In this document: positions 7,617-16,005 of the stretch, one piece after another | How positions within the stretch are numbered: the stretch's first letter is position 1 | Layout: the number at the start of each line of letters is the position of its first letter | Source: Bacillota bacterium | GTDB taxonomy: Bacteria; Bacillota; Negativicutes; Sporomusales; Sporomusaceae | DNA: 50,218 nucleotides | NCBI GenBank assembly: GCA_023443285.1 | Contig: JAEZVB010000055.1 | Span: forward strand, 1-50,218 | Direction: 5' to 3' | The notes under the pieces: model-generated | The model's database searches: none | The model's input: the letters and a program-made list of their open reading frames with translations, nothing else | What the model was told of the DNA's origin: nothing | Made by a program: the position numbers and the translations under genes

Positions 7617-9839
7617 TTGAACAATTACAGGCGCTTGTTGATAATACTAACGCTAGTAGTAGTTGCCGCTGGTTGGCTAGGGATGACCCTGGCAGTAAAA
7701 GTAACGGAAGAAGAACTGCGGAGCAAGCTCGTTCTGCGGGCACTAACAGCCGCAACTATGATTAGTCATGAGCGGGTAGAGCGCCTGACGGCAACTGAAG
7801 CTGACAGTGATTCACCTGACTTTGCATACTTGCGAGAACAATTGATGGCTACCCGTGCGCTTAATCCTGATTGTCGCTTTGTCTATTTGTTGAAAAAAAT
7901 AGATAATCGCATTGTCTTTCTGCTGGATTCAGAACCTGTTACATCAGATGATTATTCACCGCCTGGCGAAGAATATAGTGAAGGCTCTGATAAGTTGTAC
8001 AAAATCTTTTCCGATGGAAATGCCTTTGTCGAAGGGCCGCTAGGAGATGCATGGGGAGTATGGGTCTCTGGGCTTGCTGTTGTGCGTAGCCAGGCAACAG
8101 GCGAGGTAATTGCTGTTTTGGGCATGGATATAGCGGCTCGGGATTGGGAAGGAGCCATGGCTACTACCCGGCTTACTGTGATAAGTATTACGTTGGCCGT
8201 ATTGATAATGGTATACGCTCTGCTTTATGCCGTACATACTTCGGCTAAAGCTTCTCGTAGGATATACCTGGCAGAGAAACAGTCTAAAGAGGCGGTGGAA
8301 GCCGTTAGTCAGGCCAAAAGTCAGTTTATAGCCTATTTAAGTCATGAAATCCGCACGCCAGTTAATGGTATCCTGGGTCTGGGTGAATTATTGGAAACAA
8401 CGTTACTAGATAAACGCCAGCGTGACTATATCAGCGCCATTGGTTATTCTGCTCAGGCTTTATTAACCGTGCTTAACGAGGTATTGGATTTTTCTAAAAT
8501 TGAAGCAAATAAAATGACCGTGGAAAAGGTTGGTTTTGCGTTTCGTCCACTGGTAGAAGGCGTAGCTAACATGCTTCAGGCAAATGCTCTTAGCAAAGGA
8601 CTTGGCTTGATTGTAACCGTTGATAAAAATATCCCATCAAGAGTTGTTGGTGATCCTGCCCGGATACAACAAGTCCTACTGAATCTAGTTGGGAATGCCA
8701 TAAAATTTACTGAGGCCGGTAAGGTGGAAATCAAGGCGGAATGCTTGTCGCAAGAAGATGGAATGCTGCTGGTCAAGTTTACTGTTACTGATACTGGCAT
8801 TGGTTTAGATCAAGAAGAAATTACTACGCTGTTCCAGCCTTTTTCCCAGGTTGCCGGCGTCAATATCCGCAAATATACGGGGACTGGTTTAGGGCTGTCC
8901 ATCTCAGCCAGTCTAATAAAACTAATGGGTGGTACGATCGGGGTTAGCAGCCGAAAAGGAGAAGGTTCTTCTTTCTGGTTTAGTCTGCCGCTGGCATTTG
9001 ACCAAACATACAATACACCGGTAGATGACAGGCCTGTCATTAATCGGCAACCAATCGCTGTGGTGCCAGCCTGGTTGATTCAGACTGTTGCTTCCCATGA
9101 GGACAATGGTGCCGGTGATGTGCTTATTGTTGAGGATAATCCGGTCATTCAGCAGGTAGTAATCTCCCAGCTCAGACACCTTGGCTTAACGCCTGATTTG
9201 GCCGGCAATGGACAGGAAGCTGTTCAAAAGGCCGAGAAGACCGACTATAAACTCATTTTTATGGATTGTGGCTTGCCGCTATTGAACGGAATGGACGCTA
9301 CCCGCCTTATTCGGGACAAGGAGGCAGTGACCGGGCGGCATACCCCCATTATTGCGTTAACAGGTAAATCTTTCCCGGAGGAGCAGGATCAGTGTTTGGC
9401 GGCAGGTATGGATGATTGCTTAGTAAAGCCGGTTTCCATTCAGGATATTGCCAATATGGTGGAGCGCTGGCTGCCGGTCGAGACGATAGCCCCGATTGAT
9501 ATAGACGTGCTTAGAGAGTTAAAACTATTAGCAGAGAGTGGACAGACGACGCTGGATACGTTTATAGATGCCTATCTGGAGGAACTGCCGCAGCTTACTG
9601 ATAAACTAAGACAGGCTCTGCTTACCTGCGATGTAACTCAAGTAAAAGCGTTGACTCATAGTTTAAAGTCAATGAGTGGTACTATGGGGGTCAAACACCT
9701 AAGTGAATTATTCGCTAGTCTGGAGCAAATGGCAAACCAGCATGAACATTGCGGAGCTGCAAGACAACTGATGATAAATATCGACAGAGAATGCAGGCAA
9801 GTAGGGCGGGCTCTTAAAAATGCCGCCAAGTTATTATAA
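7617..9839 (+). CDS. Hybrid sensor histidine kinase with receiver and HPt domains
   Basis: A 740-residue phosphorelay protein. In order: TM1 (about 5-25), an extracytoplasmic Cache-like sensor (about 30-180) with GDAWGVWVSG and VLGMDIAARDW, TM2 (about 185-210), a HisKA domain with phospho-acceptor His243 (LSHEIRTPVNG), and an ATPase domain (NLVGNAIKFTE, DTGIGL, GTGLGLSIS). A receiver with Asp550 (IFMDCGLP) and LVKPV follows, then an HPt domain with His681 (LTHSLKSMSGTMG). All catalytic residues are intact. TTG 7617 is chosen because GGAGGAG (7604-7610) sits 6 nt before it; the GTG at 7602 would place that site inside the gene. The response regulator 19 bp downstream is the probable output partner. 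Confidence 0.93.
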   Translation: MNNYRRLLIILTLVVVAAGWLGMTLAVKVTEEELRSKLVLRALTAATMISHERVERLTATEADSDSPDFAYLREQLMATRALNPDCRFVYLLKKIDNRIVFLLDSEPVTSDDYSPPGEEYSEGSDKLYKIFSDGNAFVEGPLGDAWGVWVSGLAVVRSQATGEVIAVLGMDIAARDWEGAMATTRLTVISITLAVLIMVYALLYAVHTSAKASRRIYLAEKQSKEAVEAVSQAKSQFIAYLSHEIRTPVNGILGLGELLETTLLDKRQRDYISAIGYSAQALLTVLNEVLDFSKIEANKMTVEKVGFAFRPLVEGVANMLQANALSKGLGLIVTVDKNIPSRVVGDPARIQQVLLNLVGNAIKFTEAGKVEIKAECLSQEDGMLLVKFTVTDTGIGLDQEEITTLFQPFSQVAGVNIRKYTGTGLGLSISASLIKLMGGTIGVSSRKGEGSSFWFSLPLAFDQTYNTPVDDRPVINRQPIAVVPAWLIQTVASHEDNGAGDVLIVEDNPVIQQVVISQLRHLGLTPDLAGNGQEAVQKAEKTDYKLIFMDCGLPLLNGMDATRLIRDKEAVTGRHTPIIALTGKSFPEEQDQCLAAGMDDCLVKPVSIQDIANMVERWLPVETIAPIDIDVLRELKLLAESGQTTLDTFIDAYLEELPQLTDKLRQALLTCDVTQVKALTHSLKSMSGTMGVKHLSELFASLEQMANQHEHCGAARQLMINIDRECRQVGRALKNAAKLL

Positions 9840-9858
9840 TGCAAAGGTATGGTGAAAT

Positions 9859-10650
9859 ATGGCGTACCAAATATTATTGGTGGATGATGTTCTCTTAAAT
9901 CGAAAAGTGGTCAAAGTTGCATTGAGTTGTTTGCCAGACGCTACTTTTCTGGAAGCAGCAGATGGGGTTAACGCGTTAGAACTCATTCATAGTCAACCAA
10001 TCGACCTCATTATATTGGATATTGTCATGCCAGGGGATGTAGCAGGTTTTGACATATTGCGGGAAGTGAAAGCCAGTGTGCTGTACAAGCATATTCCCAT
10101 AATTGTTTACTCGGCGGTATCTGATACGGCCAGTATTAAACAGGCACTGGAACTGGGAGCCTACGATTATCTTATCAAGCCGTTAAAACCGCAGGAGTTA
10201 CAAAGTATTTTGCCGGAAAAAGTCCAAGATGCCTTGAAAATTGGAGAAAAAAACAAGGAATCTCATATAGCCGTGGAGCAAACTCATGCACCGGCTGCCA
10301 GGGTACGGGAGCTGCTTGCCATTGGGAAGGTTACCCCTGAAGAGGCAGCATCTATAAAATATTTAACAACCCGGAAAGCCGATCTTAAAAAGCAGCTAAA
10401 ACGGCTTATTGATATGGATAAGGAAGAACTGTACTGCACTCTGTATGATAAGATTATTCAAGAAATGGGTGAGGTATCGAAGTCGTGCGAACAATGGTGG
10501 GACGCAAAGTTCGATAAATACCAATGGGCTAATATTGTTGGGGATGAAATTGAAATTGACTATGATAACGGTCAAGTGTTTGTAAAGAATATGGCAGAAC
10601 AAACCGAACCTAGCAAGGTGGCGCCACAGAAAGATAAGAGTGAAGAATAA
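9859..10650 (+). CDS. Response regulator with a non-DNA-binding C-terminal extension
   Basis: A 263-residue protein. The N-terminal receiver (about 1-125) has the acidic pair in LLVDD, phospho-acceptor Asp54 (LIILDIVMPGD), and Lys in LIKPLKP. The loop after the Asp has a small insertion (PGDVAGF) relative to typical receivers. The C-terminal 130 residues are charged and probably helical, with no HTH, GGDEF, HD or other output domain that I recognise, and a hydrophilic tail. It is 19 bp downstream of the hybrid kinase and so likely receives phosphate from its HPt domain. The last 16 codons lie inside an 84-bp sequence repeated downstream. The ribosome site is weak (AAAGG). Confidence 0.85.
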   Translation: MAYQILLVDDVLLNRKVVKVALSCLPDATFLEAADGVNALELIHSQPIDLIILDIVMPGDVAGFDILREVKASVLYKHIPIIVYSAVSDTASIKQALELGAYDYLIKPLKPQELQSILPEKVQDALKIGEKNKESHIAVEQTHAPAARVRELLAIGKVTPEEAASIKYLTTRKADLKKQLKRLIDMDKEELYCTLYDKIIQEMGEVSKSCEQWWDAKFDKYQWANIVGDEIEIDYDNGQVFVKNMAEQTEPSKVAPQKDKSEE

Positions 10651-10684
10651 ATAGTTACATACTGTAAGATAGATATGGTATAAT
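10601..10684 (+). repeat. 84-bp direct repeat, copy 1
   Basis: This spans the last 16 codons and stop of the response regulator gene plus a promoter-like end. By eye it matches copy 2 (10766-10849) at 79 of 84 positions without gaps. Confidence 0.9.
10655..10684 (+). promoter_or_regulatory. Promoter P1 inside repeat copy 1
   Basis: An extended -10 element TGGTATAAT (10676-10684) follows a TTACAT -35-like element. The dyad TTACA-tac-TGTAA (10655-10667) overlaps the -35 and could be an operator. Transcription from here would begin near 10691 and meet the terminator ending at 10760. Confidence 0.5.
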
Positions 10685-10710
10685 CCCAAGTTTGACACTT
10701 GAAAGAGTAA

Positions 10711-10760
10711 AAAACGTCTAGAATCCTTTAAAATCAAGGGCTTTAGACGTTTTGTTTTTT
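10711..10760 (+). terminator. Terminator between the two repeat copies
   Basis: AAAACGTCTA (10711-10720) pairs with TAGACGTTTT (10744-10753) and a T-rich tail follows. It can end the kinase/regulator operon and any transcript from P1. Confidence 0.8.
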
Positions 10761-10765
10761 GCACG

Positions 10766-10849
10766 AAACCGAACCTAGCAAGTTGGCGCCACAGAAAGAT
10801 AAGAGTGAAGATTAAATATTTACATACTGTAGAATAGATATGGTATAAT
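10766..10849 (+). repeat. 84-bp direct repeat, copy 2, carrying the phoA promoter
   Basis: Second copy of the repeat, offset 165 bp from the first, with five substitutions. It is no longer in any reading frame. Its end supplies an extended -10 (TGGTATAAT, 10841-10849), with TTTACA at 10819-10824 19 bp before the TATAAT hexamer. Predicted transcription starts near 10856, just ahead of the phosphatase. The operator-like dyad of copy 1 is kept as TACA-tac-TGTA. Confidence 0.9.
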
Positions 10850-10888
10850 GTTTACAGGAAAATATTTCAAATAAAGGGGGTTTATGGA

Positions 10889-12547
10889 TTGAAAAAGACA
10901 TCTTACCTCAGGCGAATGACAGGTTGGCTAATGGTGGCTGTACTTGTAGCCGCAACTTTGCCATTCGCGGTCTCTGCCGAGCAGGCTCCGGTAAAGAATG
11001 TAATTGTGCTGATGTCAGATGGCACAGGTTCTACGCATACTACGCTTGCCAGGTGGTATAAGGGGGCGCCGCTTTCCCTTGACGAAATATTGGTAGGCGG
11101 CGTTAGGACTTATGGAGCGGAATCGATTATTACCGACTCGGCACCGGCTGCTACCGCTTTTGCTACCGGGTATAAAACAAGCGACAAATTTATTGGTATA
11201 TTACCTGACAAAATCACAACGCCTGGTATAGCGCAACTGGAAGAGGCGCTAAAAACCAAGCCTGTACCCAGTGTACTCGAAGGCGCCAAACTAAGCGGCA
11301 GGGCAACTGGCCTGGTTGCGACTTCCAACATTCAGCATGCCAGCCCGGCCAGCTTTTCGGCACATTGGCCTGACAGAAACAATTACAACGAGATTGCCGA
11401 ACAACAAGTTTACCTTGGCGTGGATGTTGTGCTGAGTGGCGGGCAAAAATATCTGTTGCCGCGGGAACAGGGTGGGCAGCGTGTTGACGGTGAAAACCTG
11501 GTAGATGTGTTAAAGGCCAAAGGGTATGGAATAGTGAATACCCAGGATGAGATGATCAAGTTCTCAGGTAAAAAACTTTGGGGTTTATTTGCAGCTGATG
11601 CCATGGCTTATGACGCTGATCGCCAGCAGTTAGCACCGACAGAACCGTCGCTGGCCGAGATGACCAACAAAGCCATTGAAATATTATCACAAAACAAAAA
11701 TGGCTTTTTCTTGTTTGTTGAAGCAAGCAAAGTTGACTGGGCGTCTCATGCTAATGATCCCAAAGGAGTTGTCTGCGATGTGTTAGCCTATGATGCTGCA
11801 GTACAGGCTGCCCTCAATTTTGCCAAGCAGGATGGTCATACACTGGTGCTGGCTTTCTCCGATCACGGGAATGGCGGTATGAGTATTGGCTCCAAGGCCA
11901 CAGATGCAACGTATTCCAAAACTACGCTCGAATCCCTTATTGTGCCATTAAAGAAAGCAGTCTTAACAGGAGAAGGTATTGAAGGCGTATTAAACGGCAA
12001 TAAGGAAGAACCTGCAATTCGCCTGGCTATGAGTGAGTATTATGGTATTGATGATTTAACCATTGATGAGATAACGGCTATCCAGACAGCTAAAAAGGGT
12101 AATATGAGCGCCGTTGTCGGCCCGATGCTGAGCAAACGTTCTGTGATCGGCTGGACAACAAACGGCCATTCAGGGGAAGATTTGTTTTTTTATGCCTATG
12201 GCCCGAGCCACCCGGTGGGACTGATCGAAAACACCGATATTGCCCGAATTAGTGCCAAAGCCATGGGTTTTGACCTGAAACAAGTGGACAGCAAGCTATT
12301 TGTTGAAGCCGGTCAGGCCTTTGGCGCTATTGGTGCAAGCGTCAGTGTAGATGACACAGACACAGCAAATAAAGTGCTGATTGTGAAAAAAGGCTTGAAA
12401 AGAGCTGAAATCCCCCTTAGCAAAAATATCATAACAATTAACGCAAAGAGTTACGAAATGAATGGAATTGCCGTTTTCGTACCCCGATCCGGTAAAGTTT
12501 ATCTGCCGCAGCAAGCAGTTGAATTAGCCCAAGCTGCCGGATTCTAA
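10889..12547 (+). CDS. phoA: Secreted alkaline phosphatase
   Basis: A 552-residue phosphomonoesterase. A signal peptide (about residues 1-30, ending AVSA) exports it. The catalytic domain shows metal ligand Asp44 (LMSDGTG), the nucleophile Ser84 (TDSAPAATAFATG), and metal ligands in SDHGNGG and TNGHSGED. The last 70 residues (from about 485) resemble the copper-amine-oxidase N-terminal-like stalk repeat common on secreted Firmicutes proteins, an unusual tail for this family. Translation starts at TTG 10889 with AAAGGGGG 8 nt upstream; an overlapping ATG at 10884 opens only ATG-GAT-TGA. It hydrolyses phosphate esters outside the membrane. No clear Pho box was found; control may act through the dyad in the duplicated promoter. 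Confidence 0.93.
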   Translation: MKKTSYLRRMTGWLMVAVLVAATLPFAVSAEQAPVKNVIVLMSDGTGSTHTTLARWYKGAPLSLDEILVGGVRTYGAESIITDSAPAATAFATGYKTSDKFIGILPDKITTPGIAQLEEALKTKPVPSVLEGAKLSGRATGLVATSNIQHASPASFSAHWPDRNNYNEIAEQQVYLGVDVVLSGGQKYLLPREQGGQRVDGENLVDVLKAKGYGIVNTQDEMIKFSGKKLWGLFAADAMAYDADRQQLAPTEPSLAEMTNKAIEILSQNKNGFFLFVEASKVDWASHANDPKGVVCDVLAYDAAVQAALNFAKQDGHTLVLAFSDHGNGGMSIGSKATDATYSKTTLESLIVPLKKAVLTGEGIEGVLNGNKEEPAIRLAMSEYYGIDDLTIDEITAIQTAKKGNMSAVVGPMLSKRSVIGWTTNGHSGEDLFFYAYGPSHPVGLIENTDIARISAKAMGFDLKQVDSKLFVEAGQAFGAIGASVSVDDTDTANKVLIVKKGLKRAEIPLSKNIITINAKSYEMNGIAVFVPRSGKVYLPQQAVELAQAAGF

Positions 12548-12562
12548 AAATTTATAAAGATT

Positions 12563-12606
12563 ACAAGGGGCTGCTCGCAATTATGCAAGCAGCCCCTTGT
12601 GTTTTA
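12563..12606 (+). terminator. Terminator after phoA
   Basis: A perfect 13-bp stem, ACAAGGGGCTGCT paired with AGCAGCCCCTTGT (12588-12600), is followed by a T-rich tail. Confidence 0.88.
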
Positions 12607-12681
12607 AGAGTTCTATATCTTCTCCTGCCTGCATAAACTGGTTGTATCTGCCGCAGGGCCAACTTTCGGGGAGGGGACATT

Positions 12682-13839
12682 TTGAAAAAAAAAGAATGGA
12701 TTGCGATGGTGTTGGCCGGGGGGCAGGGAACTCGGCTGGGGATGCTAACCAAGGCAATAGCTAAACCTGCCGTGCCATTTGGAGGTCAATACCGAATCAT
12801 TGATTTTACGTTAAGCAACTGTAAAAATTCAGGGGTAGATACTGTCGGCATATTGACGCAGTATCAGCCGCTTACGTTGCATGCGTACGTAGGCAATGGG
12901 GCTGCCTGGGATCTTGACTGCAACGGTGGTGGGGTACATATTTTGCCGCCGTATGTTAGGCAAGAAGGTGCCGAGTGGTACGCAGGAACCGCGCATGCGG
13001 TTTATCAAAATAGGCAATTTATTGAGCATTGTAACCCGGAATATGTGGTTGTGCTATCAGGCGATCACATCTATAAGATGGACTATAGCCTAATGCTTGA
13101 GCAGCATAAACTACGGCAGGCTGATGTAACCATCGGGGTGAGGGAAGTACCCTGGAGCGAAGCTTCCCGGTTTGGAATTATTGAGACAGCGGCCAACGGG
13201 CGAATTACTGATTTCGTCGAAAAACCCAGCCACCCCAAAGGCAATCAGGCTTCGATGGGGGTGTATATTTTTAGTTGGAATGTGTTAAAACAATACTTGA
13301 TCAAAGATGCAGGTCATTCAGGATCGGCTCATGATTTTGGGAAGAACATTATTCCGGCTATGTTGGTAGGTGGGCAACGCGTATATGCCTATCAGTTTAA
13401 TGGCTATTGGAAAGACGTAGGAACAGTAGATAGTTATTGGGAGGCAAATATGGATTTGCTGGGAGATGCGCCGAAATTAGCTCTGGGTGACTCTGCATGG
13501 CCGGTGTATTCACAGCTCCTGAGCTTGCCTCCCCACTATCACGGCGCTACGGCCAGAGTACGCGGGTCGTTGATTGCGGGAGGTGCCACTGTGTTAGGTG
13601 AAGTAGACAGCTCGGTGATTTTTCCAGGCGTTTATATTGGTAATGGGGTTAAGGTTAAAAACAGTGTTGTTATGTCTTATGCCAGGCTGGAGCAAGGCGT
13701 TGTTATTAATGGAGCCATTGTTCCGCAAAATACAGTAGTTAGTGTAGATGGGGTCAGCGGGGAGGAAGACGGTATTATTCAGGTTATGCCGCAGACTGCA
13801 GGACAGGGGACGCAGGAACAGATTAGTTTGGCTGTATAA
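12682..13839 (+). CDS. glgC: Glucose-1-phosphate adenylyltransferase, paralogue 1
   Basis: A 385-residue ADP-glucose pyrophosphorylase that makes ADP-glucose from glucose-1-phosphate and ATP. It has the nucleotide-binding signature LAGGQGTRLGMLTKAIAKPAVPFGG, split here by LTK, then the catalytic loop SGDHIYKMDY and the glucose-1-phosphate lysine in FVEKP. A left-handed beta-helix domain follows from about residue 295. It starts at TTG with GGGGAGGGG upstream. It opens the glycogen operon but is separated from glgB by about 150 bp. A second complete GlgC and a GlgD lie downstream. No promoter was clearly identified in the 75 bp before it. Confidence 0.94.
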   Translation: MKKKEWIAMVLAGGQGTRLGMLTKAIAKPAVPFGGQYRIIDFTLSNCKNSGVDTVGILTQYQPLTLHAYVGNGAAWDLDCNGGGVHILPPYVRQEGAEWYAGTAHAVYQNRQFIEHCNPEYVVVLSGDHIYKMDYSLMLEQHKLRQADVTIGVREVPWSEASRFGIIETAANGRITDFVEKPSHPKGNQASMGVYIFSWNVLKQYLIKDAGHSGSAHDFGKNIIPAMLVGGQRVYAYQFNGYWKDVGTVDSYWEANMDLLGDAPKLALGDSAWPVYSQLLSLPPHYHGATARVRGSLIAGGATVLGEVDSSVIFPGVYIGNGVKVKNSVVMSYARLEQGVVINGAIVPQNTVVSVDGVSGEEDGIIQVMPQTAGQGTQEQISLAV

Positions 13840-13990
13840 TATGTGGCTTACGAGGTGATATATCTCCGGCAAATGGTCGTAAGAAAAGAATTGGGGGAGT
13901 ACCAAAATTTAACAGGATTTTCTATATTGATAGAGAATCATAATTATTATAAAGCGAAGTCAATTATTCTGGATAATAAGGGTGATAACA

Positions 13991-15946
13991 ATGGCCGCTG
14001 CTTGTTGTAGTGATCAAGAGTTGTACTTGTTTCATGAAGGGAGTCTAGAACGCAGCTATCGCTTACTTGGAGCGCAGGTGGCGGCAGACGGCAAAGGAGT
14101 ATGTTTTACTGTATGGGCACCCAACGCCCGTGAGGTTCGAGTTATCGGTGATTTCAACAGTTGGAATGGCAGTAGACATGCCATGGAAAGAGTGAGTACT
14201 TGCGGTACTTGGAATTTGTATATTCCTGGTGTTAAGGCCGGGGATATTTATAAATATGAGATTATTACAGCTGAGGGCAAGATCCTGCATAAGGCTGATC
14301 CCTATGCATTTGCCGCAGAAGTCAGACCGAAAACTGCATCACAGGTAGTTTGTTTGGGCGGTTATTGCTGGCAGGATGATGACTATCTGAAAAGTAGGTC
14401 CAAGCAGACACCGTATGATCATCCCATGAATATTTATGAGGTAGATCTAGGCTCGTGGAAACGGGGCAGCGAAGGCGAGTGGCTTTCTTACCAGGAGTTA
14501 GCGCAGGATTTGGCTGATTATGCCGTACAAATGGGTTATACCCATATCGAACTGCTGCCGGTGGCTGAGTATCCTTTTGACGGTTCGTGGGGCTATCAGG
14601 CTACCGGCTATTATGCTGTTACCAGCCGTTATGGATCACCGGAAGATTTCATGTATTTGGTGGATTGCTGTCACCAACGAGGAATTGGTGTTATTTTGGA
14701 CTGGGTGCCAGGGCATTTTTGTAAAGACGCTCACGGCCTGGCAGCCTTTGACGGGTCAACGCTCTATGAATATGCTGATGTTAATCGCAAGGAAAACCGT
14801 GGTTGGGGCACGCTTAATTTTGATCTTGGCCGTCCGGAGGTTATGAGTTTTCTCATTTCTAACGCAATATTTTGGCTGGACATCTATCATATTGACGGCA
14901 TAAGAATTGATGCGGTAGCCAATATGCTGTATCTGAACTATGGAAAAGAGGACGGAGAGTGGACGCCGAATTGTCATGGAGGGACGGAAAACTTGGAGGC
15001 TATCCACTTTTTGCGACAGCTCAATAAGGCTGTTTTTGCTAACTTCCCGGCTGCGCTAGTTATTGCGGAGGATTCAACAGCCTGGCCGCTGGTTACGCAC
15101 CCAACTGATCTGGGCGGGCTGGGCTTTAATTTTAAATGGAACATGGGTTGGATGAATGATATGCTGCGTTACATGGAACTTGATCCGTTGCATCGCAAGC
15201 ACCATCATAAATTAGTAACCTTCTCCTTCATGTATGCATTTTCCGAAAACTTTGTTTTGCCTTTGTCTCATGATGAAGTGGTTCACGGCAAGCGTTCGCT
15301 GCTTGATAAAATGCCGGGGGATTATTGGCAGAAGTTTGCTAACCTGCGGGCGTTTTATGGATACATGACGGCTCACCCCGGCAAAAAACTGCTGTTTATG
15401 GGGGGGGAATTCGGTCAGTTTATTGAGTGGAATTACCAGGATAGTCTTGACTGGCATTTGTTGAGCTATGAAATGCACGACAAGCTGCATAACTATGTTA
15501 GGGATCTTAATCATTTTTATCTCGAGAATCCGGCGATGTGGCAAAATGACAGGGATTGGCAGGGATTTTCCTGGATTGACTGCCAAGACTATCAGCAGAG
15601 TGTGCTGGTATTTAAACGGCAGGGTAAAAAGGAGCATGATTTTATTATTGCGGTGGTTAATTTTACTCCTGAGGTTCGAACCGGATACCAGATTGGTGTA
15701 CCGGAAGCCGAGTATTATGTAGAGGTATTTAATAGCGATAACCTCTGCTACGGCGGTTCCGGTCAGTGTAACTCCGGCAAACGGCAACCCGAGGCAATCC
15801 CTAGGCATGGTCAGCCAAACTCTTTAGTTATTACGCTGCCGCCTTTGGCAACCATATATTTTAAGCCGGCAGGCTGTGAAACCCCAAAAAAATCCTTAGC
15901 GTCAACTGGTGCTAACACACTAGGCAGGGTAAATAACTCTACCTAA
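13991..15946 (+). CDS. glgB: 1,4-alpha-glucan branching enzyme
   Basis: A 651-residue GH13 enzyme that introduces alpha-1,6 branches into glycogen. It has an N-terminal CBM48 domain (VCFTVWAPNAREVRVIGDFNSW), the catalytic barrel with DWVPGHF, nucleophile Asp307 (GIRIDAVANM), acid/base Glu360 (VIAEDSTAWP), and Asp428 (LSHDEVVHGK). A C-terminal all-beta domain follows. The first half of the N-terminal extension seen in long GlgB proteins is missing. ATG 13991 is used because AAGGGTGAT precedes it; a GTG three codons earlier overlaps that site. The 151 bp before it are AT-rich with a possible weak promoter, so glgB onward could be transcribed separately from the first glgC. Confidence 0.95.
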   Translation: MAAACCSDQELYLFHEGSLERSYRLLGAQVAADGKGVCFTVWAPNAREVRVIGDFNSWNGSRHAMERVSTCGTWNLYIPGVKAGDIYKYEIITAEGKILHKADPYAFAAEVRPKTASQVVCLGGYCWQDDDYLKSRSKQTPYDHPMNIYEVDLGSWKRGSEGEWLSYQELAQDLADYAVQMGYTHIELLPVAEYPFDGSWGYQATGYYAVTSRYGSPEDFMYLVDCCHQRGIGVILDWVPGHFCKDAHGLAAFDGSTLYEYADVNRKENRGWGTLNFDLGRPEVMSFLISNAIFWLDIYHIDGIRIDAVANMLYLNYGKEDGEWTPNCHGGTENLEAIHFLRQLNKAVFANFPAALVIAEDSTAWPLVTHPTDLGGLGFNFKWNMGWMNDMLRYMELDPLHRKHHHKLVTFSFMYAFSENFVLPLSHDEVVHGKRSLLDKMPGDYWQKFANLRAFYGYMTAHPGKKLLFMGGEFGQFIEWNYQDSLDWHLLSYEMHDKLHNYVRDLNHFYLENPAMWQNDRDWQGFSWIDCQDYQQSVLVFKRQGKKEHDFIIAVVNFTPEVRTGYQIGVPEAEYYVEVFNSDNLCYGGSGQCNSGKRQPEAIPRHGQPNSLVITLPPLATIYFKPAGCETPKKSLASTGANTLGRVNNST

Positions 15947-16005
15947 GCTAAATCACAGTTTTCATGGCAGAGTACTGAGACTACTATGAGGGGGAGTGGC
16001 GCATT

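Noticed and set aside
10884..10892. ATG-GAT-TGA mini-frame overlapping the phoA start as a regulatory leader peptide
   Set aside because: Two codons only; more likely chance, with TTG 10889 the real start.
13927..13953. Fur-like box and sigma-A promoter (TTGATA ... TATAAA) before glgB
   Set aside because: The spacing of 15 is too short for a good promoter and the Fur similarity is partial, so neither is called.
15212..15808. 198-codon open frame antisense to glgB
   Set aside because: It lies wholly within a conserved enzyme gene, has no ribosome site, and its product has no recognisable domain.
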